A stretch of 64,000 nt of DNA from Saxidomus purpurata (taxonomy: Eukaryota > Mollusca > Bivalvia > Venerida > Veneridae). The notes below the pieces were generated by a model. That model did no database searches and was not told where the DNA came from. It worked only from the letters and a program-made list of their open reading frames with translations. The DNA is taken from the NCBI GenBank assembly GCA_022818135.1, contig JAFMSR010000015.1, forward strand, positions 3,459,859-3,523,858. Direction: 5' to 3'. The stretch's first letter is position 1. Every line of letters begins with the position of its first letter. This document shows, one piece after another, positions 12,501 to 23,749 of the stretch. A program made the position numbers and the translations under genes.

Positions 12501-13944
12501 ATTGAATAGGTTTTAATTTTGTACCATGGGGTTGCATAATCGAATAGGGAGTAGCCAACATTATTATTGTAATTAAAAACTATGTATTATGTGTGAACAA
12601 ACTCCCTATAATGAATAAATAAATAGTATTAACTGATTACAAACAATACTATACCAGATGCATAAGTCGTCGACCGTTAATTCAAAACTTTTGACATATT
12701 CATAGGATATTTAATAACTTTTCCACAAACTTGAAGGTTACGGTTTTTTTATTGTTTTGTTTACGGACCCTACGGCCAGATTCATCAAAGTTCAGAAAAA
12801 ACGTCTCAATAGTTGTTTTGCTAACTCTAAACATTTTGAAGTTTAAATACATATGTTGTCAACGTGAATAATTAATGAAAACCTATTTCAATTACTACAT
12901 ACTAAAGTAAAATGTAGGCATTATAAATAAGACCGTTCAACTAACTATGCGATACATGGGGTCTCAATGAAAGTTATGTAAAGCATCGCTAACAACTGAC
13001 CAATAGTAAAGACAAAATTAATCACGTGGGTTTCGTCTGCGTCGAAAAGCGTCTACTGACCACGAGCTGTAGCCTTGTTTAATGGGCGTCATCGTACCAT
13101 TATACGGAAGGTTGTTTTATGATTCGTTTATTTTTTTGTTAAACTGTAGTAAATGTGTTTTTTTACTTATTATGATAACAGTTACAAATAACATAATGTA
13201 TTTGGTTTTTCCCGTTGATAGGTTGTTTACTGATATTCTAAAATGACTCTGATTCCTTTAAATCATGTTTCAAAAACATGCGCAGCGCCTTTGATGCTTT
13301 GCATCAAAATTTGTCTTGTATTTCTTTTTAGTAAACTGGGCGCCATAGGCATGTAGCTTAATACACGTATATGCATCTTTTTGCTCATTCCATTTTTGGA
13401 TCGATTGAATGTTAACAGAGTATAGCTTCCTTACGGCAGAACGCTTTACATACATACAAGTAGTTCCATATATGTAGTTGTTACGAATTATACTGTCTTC
13501 TGTTTTAAATATTATATAGTAACAGATCTAAATAATATCAAAACATTTCAGAATAGCATAATATTATACATGTATTGTTGTTTTTCTTACAATTTACATC
13601 TAAATAAACACAGAAATCATAGATTTAACTGCTAATTCAATAAATATAAGTCCTGCAGAAATCAACTCTTGATATACAAAAATCCAATGAAAAATCCATC
13701 TGTACCTGGAACTGGTGATTAAGATCTTGATACTCAATGTTTATTTATGACCCTCTAGGCAAATTTCTCCCTGGTCAATTAATGGGCTGTTAGCGGTTGT
13801 TTCAAGTGAACAAGGGTATTGAATTTCTTTTGCCTGCCGGATTTCACCAGGCTAGATGATCAAGCCCTATCAGTAGATACGGGCCAGAAAATATTCTGCT
13901 TGAATAATGAAAATATCCTATCATCTCGCCTGGTGGCCAGGCTA

Positions 13945-14022
13945 GGCAGAGCCTCGCCTTTTCCGACCGCATCTACCTCACCTGATATCACATGTTATCA
14001 AAAGACAGTAGCCTAATATTCT
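13945..14022. mobile_element. Foldback MITE, right arm
   Basis: This arm complements 9288-9365; the whole element is seen in copy B. Confidence 0.7.
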
Positions 14023-15028
14023 CTATACTCCAACTAAAAAATAAAACTAATACAAATCCTCATGCGAAGAATAACTGTAGATGTATTTCACATTCCGGAG
14101 AGCTACATGTACTTCAGGAAAATTTCTGTAGGGAATCATCGATCTCACATTTCATTTTGCATAAAGGATAACTCGTAAACGTGTCTTTCAAAAAAACAAA
14201 CTTTAAAGATATAATTGAATCTATACATTTTACATGGACACCATGTAAAAGCTGCACTTGACCTCTAAACACTGATGGGATTGTAATGATCGCGTTTAAG
14301 GTCCAATGCTGACGAACTTCGTACAAAGCACTTAAGAGTCCGAACTTCTTTCGCTGCACTTATTAACACATTTAGTCGAGGAAAGTACGTGTACCCGGAT
14401 TGCGATATATTTTCATTAAGACGTTATATTTATTGATCGATACCTGGCTACTGATGTATTGTACATTCTTTTTCAGCAAGTGGATTGCCATAAAACGGGT
14501 GAACTGTTGAGCTGTTTTGTAGCTCTAAAAGCGATTTGGAACGGACTTTTATAAACAGAAATCATCTGAGTGCTTTGATTATAATAGACTTGTATCGGAT
14601 CTTTAATAGCGTAGAACGTATCTATATGACAGTATGTATACAAAAGCGAAAGTCTACACTATTACTGCAACGGCTGAATATTAATTTGGGTTTTCTTGGA
14701 CTGTGTCTTTTTGGTACTGGGCCTGTTGGATAGTCTTGTGTTAACTGTATCAACTCCTATTATATACATATTTATATATATATTTTAACTACTAAATGCC
14801 TGACTGACGAAAACTTATGTTGTGTTACAGCATTACAGCAATTGTTCTCTGATAATTAAGTGTTGTATTTTAAAGGTGTTAATAAATGGTGAATTGATTT
14901 ATGATTACTATGTATCAACAGAATGACTGTTAAAATATCGTTTTATGAAAGAATTATAAATTTTGCTTTGCTTGTTTCTATTTTTTTCATTATGCATGTG
15001 AGTAAATTGTGATCGAGATCCTGCGTAT
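14023..15028. other. Noncoding DNA nearly identical to copy B
   Basis: Short ORFs at 14114-14359 and 14536-14733 are kept between A and B only because the two copies are almost identical here. The older inverted copy at 33 kb breaks the first frame, so they are not supported as genes. Confidence 0.5.
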
Positions 15029-15048
15029 GAGAGAGTGAGTGAGTGAGT

Positions 15049-15088
<40 letters not shown>
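15029..15088. repeat. (GAGT)n(GA)n microsatellite
   Basis: A handful of GAGT units is followed by a long GA tract. In copy B (44291-44375) the proportions are reversed. Confidence 0.95.
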
Positions 15089-15092
<4 letters not shown>

Positions 15093-16107
15093 AAATTCTT
15101 TTTTGAGGGCCATATGGAAAAAAAGATGTTTTGATTTACCTTGTTATTCTTTCTATGTTACCTTCATAAAAAAGGTTAAATGATAATTCGTGGCCTAGTA
15201 GTTATGGACTTTGCATTATATACATGTAGTGTACACACTTTTGATCACTCTATTGCCAGTAAGGCAGTTTTAGTAAAAGTTTTAGTAATATTATAATAGT
15301 CTCATTGAGTATTTAGTTAATCAAGTAGTGTATATTTAGGATTAGAACGGATATAGTTCAAAATGTTTTAAGCATTTAGATACGGTGTCCTGGTAGATTT
15401 TTATACATTTTTACCTATACAGGTGCGGTTGTCATTCATCTTAAATAGTGCTGCTTGATGCCACATTCCCATGGATCCAGGGCCTACAGGTACTGATTAG
15501 TACTGGCGACTATATCGTGCCGAATATTACTTAAAACGAATAAAAAACATGACATGCAAGTTTCATAGAATTATCTGTAAAACTGATGTCGAAACATGGA
15601 TTTTTAATTGTCCAGCTAAGAATAAGTTTATGTCGTAAAAATACCACAGTAGTGTTCAAAGGGAAACAACTCTTATAAAAAATATCTGTACAAAAGTCTT
15701 AAATTTCTAATGCTGATTCAGATAGATTAAAGAAGTTCTGGCCAATGGTAGATCAAAAGTTTGTTTACATTAAACATTTCTTACTTTGCGGGTCAATATA
15801 CATGTTAAAATAAGTGCATAATTTCTACATGGCAAAATGGAAAAGTTTCAATTGCTATGATGTTTTCTGAAAATAATCGTTTTTCAGAATTTATCTAGGT
15901 GCGTGCAAACCATGTGATACACACCATAAATGCAGATAAACCCGTCAATATGCATTTATTTTATTATTCGCAATGCTGTTACATGATTCACAACATACCA
16001 TGATATTATATTCGAGTATATAAAGAAACATTTTACAAAAGTCACTATACATATAATTTGCATAATTTGTTCTAGTGACAAATATTTCAATCTAATTAAT
16101 GTACACA

Positions 16108-17046
16108 AACAAGAGGTCCAAGATGGCCCTATATCGCTAACCAGAGACCAACTTATGACCATAATTTTATGTGACTAAACTTCAACCCTAAACTATTATC
16201 ATGAACACAAACATTCTATTTGACCTTATCAAGACAAACCTTCTGATCAATTTACATGATGATTGGTTATAAAATGTTACTTCTTGAGTACTAACAAGGT
16301 TCTCCTCGGAATTAACCTTGTGACGTAGGTTTTAATCCAAGGTGATCCATTCAAACATTCTGACCAATTTTCATGATATCGGTAATCAATGTAACCTGTA
16401 TGGCATGTACAAGGCTTTGTACCGGATGAGCTATTTTTTGACCTCAGATGACCCATATTTAAACTCTACCATAATGTTATAAAGACAATCATTCTGACCA
16501 AGTTTCATTAAGATCCAATGAAAAATTCAACCTTTATTGTGTACACAAGGTTTTCCTATGATTTGACCCCGGGACATAGTTTCCCAGATGATCCACATTC
16601 AAACTCAATCTAGATTTCATCAAGGCAATCATTCTTACCAAGTGTCATGAAAATTCAATGAAAAATGCAACCTCTATTGTATAAACAATGGTGTTTTTTT
16701 TATGATTTGACCCCATGACCTAGAGTTTTGACCCAAGATGATCATATTTAAAATCTATCTAGATTTTATCTCGGCTGTCATTCTGACCAAGTTTCTTGAA
16801 TATCCAATGAGAAATGCAACCTATATTGCAAACACAACGTTTTTCTATTATTTGACCCCATGACCTAGTTTTTAACCAAAGATGACCCATATTCGAACTC
16901 GATCTAGGTTTTATCATGGATGTCATTTTGACAAAGTTTCATGAAGATCCAACAATAAATGTAACTCTTTTGCAAACGACAGACAGACAGACGATGGACA
17001 CAAGGCGATCAAATAGCTCACCTTGAACACTTCATACAAGCTAAAA
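16108..17046. repeat. Modular repeat family 1 (starts aacaagaggtccaagatgg)
   Basis: It opens with aacaagaggtccaagatggc and closes with a 'gacagacagacgatgg ... atagctcaccttgaac' tail and gctaaaaag. The interior is made of diverged modules of about 140 bp, each with 'attctgaccaagtttcatgaagatcc', 'atacacaaggtttttctatg' and 'gacctagtttttgaccc'. Other members are at 21139-22284, 45398-46328, 55136-56504 and 61740-61940. It is noncoding. Confidence 0.8.
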
Positions 17047-18784
17047 AGACAAAAAGTAACTTATTATAATTCAACCATTACCATTTCAATAGGATTTCTT
17101 TAGAGAAAATAAAAACAAGTAAATTTTGAAAAGCATTTTACATAACATAAAACAAAAAAGTATATTAATGAAAACGTATATGAGTTATCTTAAAGGTTGA
17201 ATTACCACTCAAAATAGTCATAATATTTTTCGACAAACATGAAGATTAAAACACAGTATATGTCTTCAAAACATGTAACACATGAGTTTAGTGAGTAACT
17301 TTTTTAGTGACAGGTACAGTGAAGTTCCTGTTATAAAACCACCTTTTGGGCCTGCATTCTGAAGAAACGATCTTTGTATTGGGACCTTTTTACAATGAAT
17401 TGGCCATTTGGTTAGGAAATGTTTGGTCTTATAGCAAGGTTGGTTTTAATATCGGAACTTTACTGCATGTCTGAAAAGATACGTGCAGAAATGAGGGATT
17501 TAGCGTTTTAGATTTTCTCCCTCTATTCCATGGGAATAAAACTGTTCCCAATGTTCCCAATAGATTCATATAATTTTGCTATAACAAAGACAATGTGAAT
17601 TATTTAAGGAAGACTTAATGAGTCTAAAACTATGATGGTGGCTTTAAAAGGTAATTTCACTACAAATGAGAAATGCGAGAATATTGAATTCTAGACTAAG
17701 TGTAGAAGCGTCAATGATTCTATAGTCTCAACTCATTTTTAGGCACTTGAATGATGCAAATATTAGAAGACATGTGTACCAAGTTTAAAGTAAGACGGAC
17801 AATCATAATTTATATTGTATATAAAATCGATGTTTCGCAAATAGCAGTATACTTGAAACCTGATATACATTATACATATATAGGAATAGATGGCCACCCA
17901 CTTACTTCCTAGTGCTTTGTCATATATAGGTCAGATGCAGATTATGATAAATCGAATCCCTGTCAAGCTTATATTTACACGTGACCGTGGTCAGTTCTGA
18001 ATCATATCATGTAATCTTTGCATGCAAGCGCGCAGCATCTCAGATCTCGACCAATCGTAAGGCTCAATTAATTTGTAGTTAGCGCGACCACAAAGGTTCG
18101 CGTGGGTTTGAGTTAATTCAAGAAAGCGCCCACTCAGAGAAAAGACGTACCCGGAACATTGGATTTGGATTTGTAATTTGTATCGTTTACATTTTATTTC
18201 CCTATCCGCCCCAACCTCCCTCCTGGCTATCTATACCTATTCATTCTGTAGTATAACAATTATGCTAGGTGGTTTTCATTGTCCAACTTTGTATCATTAT
18301 TAATTTGAACTTGATCTGATAATCTTATTCTATGAAATTATTAGAATACATATTTAAAAAAAAAAACGTCTGGCAGGACCTGGCTCTGCCAGACAATATC
18401 AATCAAAAAGTGTTCGTAGTTATTATAGTAGTTAAGTAATGTTTGGCCTTTTTATAAAAGCTCAACAGTTTCTTCTATGCTACAAATGAACTTCGAGTGA
18501 CTAAACAAACTGGCGTCAAGAAGACATAAAAAGACGAACAATCATCCATTGTCAGATGAGCTAATTAAACAAAAACGACTAGAGTTTATGTTCATTGTTT
18601 TCGGATTTGTAGTGTATCCGGTGCCTCGCGTTAATGCCGGGTGACTATCTAATTAAGAATGTGTGTATAAATTTAAGCAATGACAATGGCGATTTTAGTC
18701 ATGTGATGTTTACAATCGCATTGATAAATTTCATTCATTGTTTTCAAAAACTGTTTCATATGACCCCTTTATTATATATCTAAA
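17047..18784. other. Noncoding DNA
   Basis: No gene seen. Two stretches present here are missing from copy B: about 37 bp near 17,640, and about 115 bp near 18,025-18,141. A 9-bp-stem hairpin (gtctggcag / ctgccagac) lies at 18369-18395. Confidence 0.5.
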
Positions 18785-19600
18785 CAAGAGCTGGCAGTAG
18801 GACAACGCACTCGACCTTTTGCAGTGCTTGCCAATGAAAAAAAAACTTATTCAGTAAAAATAAAAAACAAATGTATAAAAAGGGCCACAAGTAGCAGTTA
18901 ATGATATATGTGCATATGCCAGTGCGAGTTGCACACAAGACTCTAACAAGGATTTTTAAGTACAAATCAAGACGCTTGTTCACAGAGTTATCTTATCTTG
19001 CTTACAGATAGGTGTCATAATGGTACAGACGTTTTCCAACTTTCAAAGTAATATCTCAAATGGTTAAGTCAACAAGTGGACAAGAATGAAAATTTTAACT
19101 GCGTTTTTATGTCGAAAAGGGCCATAGTTCAAATGGAATCCTTGACAGAGTTACCTTTTTCCTACCTATGTTTGGGGATAATGATGGTTAACAAGTATTC
19201 CCACTTTCAAAGTCATATCTCAAACAGTTAAGTAAAAAGTGAACTGGTACGAAACACTTAACCGAGTTTCTAAGACGATAAAGGGCCTTATTATAATTTA
19301 AAACAAAATCCTTGATAGAATGTCATTCTCTTGTCTTCAGATGGGGATAATGATGCAAACAAGTATTCAAAGTTCCAAAGCAATATCTCAAAGGGTTAAG
19401 TCAATAAGTGGATTTTACCTATATTCAATGTATTTTCTAATTCAAAAAGAGGCATAGTTCTGACAAAAAACCTTGACAGAGTATTGTACTCTTGTCTGTT
19501 TATGGAAGTTATAATGGTCAAAGTATAGTAAGTTTTCAAAGCAATACCTCCAATGGCGAGTAGGAAAGTTAGCCTTTTCTTCAAAAAGCCGACCTAAAAA
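18785..19600. repeat. Modular repeat family 2 (starts gagctgtcagtaggac)
   Basis: It begins gagctggcagtaggacaa and ends gacctaaaaa. Internal modules of about 164 bp each contain 'cttgacagagttacctt', 'tttggggataatgatggt', 'ttcaaagtaatatctcaaa' and 'cgataaagggcc'. Compared with the B member it has lost about 95 bp near the start and 73 bp near the end. The best-preserved member is at 59122-60094. Confidence 0.8.
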
Positions 19601-20261
19601 CGGCAATTACCATCTCTGGTTGATTTTTGAAAGAGCCGACAAAATATACATATTTTGATGGTTTGCAAAGTAAATATGATCTATTGATCTGCTTTACATT
19701 CTTTTACAATTACAAACTGTACATGGTGGTGAAAAAGCTAAATCTCTGGGAATGAGGAATCGACATATCCTAAAGATTGCGAGGTGCAAGCAAATATGAA
19801 AACGTTGCCACGTAAGATTTATTTACTGGCTTTGAAAGGGTTGAATTCTTAAAGGGTTGATGATGTTTTTTACAAGGAAATTCGTCGCCGAAATGATCCT
19901 TAAATGCAGTTAAAGTTAATTTGATTTTAAACTGTGTGTGAATCATGTACAGGTAAAAAAAATGCTCGTCGAGTTTAACGCATTAATGAAGTGATGGGAT
20001 CACAGTAATGCGAGTTGTTTCCTATATTAAAATGTATTTATTGTTTTAAAAAGGTACTATAGGCCTACTCCCGTCAGAAATATTGAAATACAGTGGGGAA
20101 GAAAGTGTCTTATGAAGCAATAGCTCAGAGTAGCATTCTCACGCCATAGCATTTGTTATTATTTGGCTCATTGAAAGTCATTTTGCCTCGTCTTTGATGC
20201 TTTTCATCAATGCTTTCACTGCGAGTTCACTGAAATACAACAGACAATCGGTCATTAGAAA

Positions 20262-20442
20262 TACAATAAACTCTTTATATATCGAGTCTGGATATACAGA
20301 AATTTTGGATATAAGGAACAAATTTTCTCTTCCAAGATTGTTTCTTTATTTTATATAAAATGGTATATGAATATAACAAACTACAAATGCATGTGTATCA
20401 GAAACAAATTAAAATATTTCTTTATAAACGGAGTTTTCTGTA
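20262..20442. mobile_element. Pogo-like MITE (Tc1/mariner type), degraded
   Basis: The ends are tacaataaactct and ggagttttctgta, degraded forms of the inverted repeat better kept at 60895-61073. It is shared with copies B (truncated) and C, so it predates the duplications. Confidence 0.5.
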
Positions 20443-21138
20443 TTTAATAAACAATACGCTACATTGTAAAAGGAAAGTCAGTGTACTAAAATTTACCAGC
20501 TTAAAATTTATAAATATCAAATGAACAAAATATATAAATGAGAATGAAGCAGTATCTTTATCACAAAAGGCATAGCGCATTTTCCATCAGTAAACTTGAA
20601 ATTTTATCCAAGTAAATTCAAAGTGAACCCAGGGCTTTTAACAAAAGCATGTAGTCAAAATAATTTGCTGTTGTAAATTTGATTCATACCTCCAAAAATG
20701 TCAAAATTTGTAACAGAAAATAAACATGGCCTTATGGGCTGCATGTCTTCTTTGCTGATAAAATACCTTAAAACATATCATTATTCTGATGCAATACTAA
20801 TTAAAAACAAATTATCATCACAACAGATAAGTATCACCAGCTGTCATTCTCTAAATGGAAGATCTTTCACAGCCAATATATGATTAAACATTTTACTGCA
20901 AATTTTAAGAAACTATAATTTTTTTTATTTAACTTTAAAATATTTAAAAATCATGATTAGCCTGAAAAATAATAACAAGTATATCTGTGGCTTTATTCAT
21001 TGAACAATCTATCAAAGCTAAAATCATTAATATAAATCATTCAAATAGCATTCTATAAATTTATATACAGTGTGTGACATTATTTAACCAGAGTGCAAAT
21101 TCATACCCATAGATATGAGAGATTATCATGTTTTACAA

Positions 21139-22284
21139 CAGCATGGCCAAGATGGCCCTTTATCGCTCACCAGCGACCTACTTATGACCTAATGTGACAA
21201 AAATTCAACTTTAGACGATATATCATAAACACAAACATTCTGTTTGACCTTGACAACCCAAACAATCTGACCAATTTACATGATGATTGGCTATACAATG
21301 TCATTTTTGGAAACAACAAGGGTTCTTTGGAATTGACCATGGGACCTAGTTCAAAATCCCAGGTGATCTTTACAAACACTCTGATAAAATTTCATCATGA
21401 TTGTGTAAACATTGTGGCCTTCAGACTGTTAACTAGGGTTTTTTTAATTTGATCTGATGACCCAGTTTTAAACTTGGACTGTAAGTCATTAGAACAAATA
21501 TTCTGACAATTTTCATGAAGATTTGATATCTAATGCGGCATCTAGAGTGTTAACAAGAGTTTCCTTTGATTTTACTGTGTGACCTTGTATTTGACCCTAG
21601 ATGACCCAGATTCAAAAGTGATCCAGAATTTTCATGAAGATTGGGTAATAAATGTTGCCTCTAGAGTGTTAACACGGATTTTCTATGATTTGACCATTTT
21701 AAATCCCAGGTGGTCTAGATTCAAATTTGACTTAGAAATCAATGAAGAAAACATTCTAACCAAATGTCATTATGATTTGGTTGTATGTGTGTCCTTTAAG
21801 GCATGCAAAAGCTTTTTATGATTTGACCTAGTGACCTAGTTTTTAATCCAAGAAAAACAATATTCGAACTTTAAGAGATGAGTGCTGACAAAATTCATAA
21901 AGTTTCAGTGTAAAAATGCTAACTCCATTGCATACACAAGGTTTTTCTATTATTAGACCCAGTGTTGCAGCTTTTTACCTCAAATGACTCATATTCAAAC
22001 TTGATCTAGATTTCATCAAAGCTGTCATTCTGACAAAGTTTCATAAAGATCGAATGTAAAAATGCAACCCCAATTGCATACACAAGGTTTATCTATGATC
22101 TGACAAAATGACCTAGTTTTAACCGCAGATGACCCATTATCAAATTCTACCTACGTTTTATCAAGGCAGTCATTCAGACCAAGTTTCATGAAGATCCATT
22201 GAAAAGTGCAGTCTCTATTGCATACACAAGAATACGTCTAGACAGACAACGGACAGCAAGCGATCACAATAGCTCAGGTGAGAT
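21139..22284. repeat. Modular repeat family 1, second member in A
   Basis: It has the same start phrase (gccaagatggccctt), the same modules and the same end (gatcacaatagctcaggtgag) as at 16108-17046, but is more diverged. It is absent from B, where about 2 kb is missing, and truncated in C (61740-61940). Confidence 0.75.
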
Positions 22285-22437
22285 GAAACGATTTTTGGCA
22301 ACATTTTGTGTGTGTTCTATTGAATTTAGAAACCCCTGCAATGCCACTGAAACACATATAATGCTTAATGAAACACCTGCAAAGCTACTCAAAACACCTG
22401 CACTGCTTCTGAATATTTCACAATACAGCTGATTGAA

Positions 22438-22438
<1 letters not shown>

Positions 22439-22478
<40 letters not shown>
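22439..22478. repeat. (AC)n microsatellite
   Basis: About 20 AC units. In copy B the equivalent spot (49616-49658) has become a mixed AC/GC/CTCG tract. Confidence 0.95.
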
Positions 22479-22479
<1 letters not shown>

Positions 22480-22730
22480 GATTCTGAAGTTCTATGTTTG
22501 CCAAAAGATTCTAGAATTTAACTCATTTACAAAATATATAGTCTAGATACAACAGATCTGCACAAAACCTTTAAACATAAATATAAAGATATAAAAAGAT
22601 GTTCACAAAAATCATAAAGTAATACTGTTTAAAAGTAATGGAGTGTTATACAAGACTTGTTGAAGTCAAACAAGTTACCACTTTTTGTCCATTTTAATAA
22701 AAATGAAGAAGTTACATTCATTTATGCAAT

Positions 22731-22736
22731 TTTATT
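22731..22736 (-). terminator. Candidate polyadenylation signal of gene N1
   Basis: AATAAA on the minus strand, about 750 nt downstream of the N1 stop codon. The same hexamer is kept in copy B at 49938-49943. No transcript evidence is available. Confidence 0.3.
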
Positions 22737-23488
22737 GCCATTATCAAAAATTTCCCTCCAGGATTAACTAAATACATTTAACATAATGCTGATCATTTAA
22801 TTCTATAAAACTAGAATATGAATTCGAAATAAAATGACATTTTAAACAGTTTGTACAGCTGATATCATAATCTGATGTTACAAAAAGTTTACAACCTTCA
22901 TTAGAGCCATGTGCTAATCTAAATAGCACTCTGTAGATACATAAACATGGTTACCATTTTCTTCAAATTAATTTCAATATGTTTTTCTCACCTTTCTTTA
23001 AAGTTACAATATTATCTTAAAAAGAAGTCCAGCATACAGCTTACGATTATAACATTTTTGCTTTTGTTCAGGGCAAAATAATATTTTGTTCAGAGCAAAA
23101 TAAGCTTTTTCTAAGGAAAATTCAAATTCATTATCCTACATAAATGACAGTTAATCTATAAACATCAAAGCCAAGAGTTGACATAATTTGAATGGGATCT
23201 ATTATTCTAAATCTTTAAACTAAAACATACGGACATGTTAATATCTGCCCTAAAAACACTTATTATTGTACACAAGTAATAATTACACTCTTTTGTGCAA
23301 TTGTTTAGAAATTTAGGCGATTTTATCAGATATTAAAAGTTTTTTTCACACTGTATGTGCAAAAGTAGGGAAAACTGCACCGTTGCAACACATGGAAACA
23401 TTATTTATATGAGGGAAGACAAAACTTTCTACATCTTATAAACGTTTGAGAGTTTCTCCATCACATTGCCTTTTGAAGAAACGAAACA

Positions 23489-23566
23489 TCAATATGGCAT
23501 TTTACTCTGTAGCTTGTATTCTTTGTTTGGCTTTGTAATGATCACCTTAACCTCGTTCTCCTTTGG
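23489..23566 (-). CDS. Gene N1 exon 4 (terminal)
   Basis: 26 codons including TGA, encoding PKENEVKVIITK...SKMPY. The acceptor is attttcag|CCAAAG. The same exon, open and of the same length, is at 50660-50737 and 63745-63822. Confidence 0.75.
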   Translation of the reverse strand, partial: PKENEVKVIITKPNKEYKLQSKMPY

Positions 23567-23661
23567 CTGAAAATGTATAAAAACAAAAATAATATCAAAC
23601 AGGGAATGCCACGTACCAAAAACGCAGCCTCCCCAAAACGAGCCCCACAGCACCCAGAAGT

Positions 23662-23749
<88 letters not shown>

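Larger units (their letters stand above)
9366..13944. mobile_element. 4.58-kb nonautonomous DNA transposon, probably Mutator-like
   Basis: Copy B shows the empty site. The insert is flanked by a 9-bp direct duplication, ggcagagcc, at 9357-9365 and 13945-13953. The ends are imperfect inverted repeats: TAGACTGGC...CAG at the left against TAGCCTGGC...CAG read from the right. Both ends carry internal hairpins: cagtccttacatttt near 9377 pairs with its complement near 9428, and caccaggctagatgat near 13844 pairs with sequence near 13919. A 9-bp duplication with TIRs is typical of Mutator-like elements; hAT gives 8 bp and Tc1/mariner TA. No transposase was seen, so it is nonautonomous or decayed. Confidence 0.6.

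Noticed and set aside
14114..14359. 81-residue minus ORF kept in A and B
   Set aside because: The older inverted copy at about 33.1 kb aligns to it but has stops in that frame.
14536..14733. 65-residue ORF kept in A and B (43796-43993)
   Set aside because: The whole region is about 99% identical, so retention of the frame carries no weight. No homology is recognisable.
15956..16162. 68-residue minus ORF identical in A and B
   Set aside because: It overlaps the start of modular repeat family 1 and is again only as conserved as its neutral surroundings.
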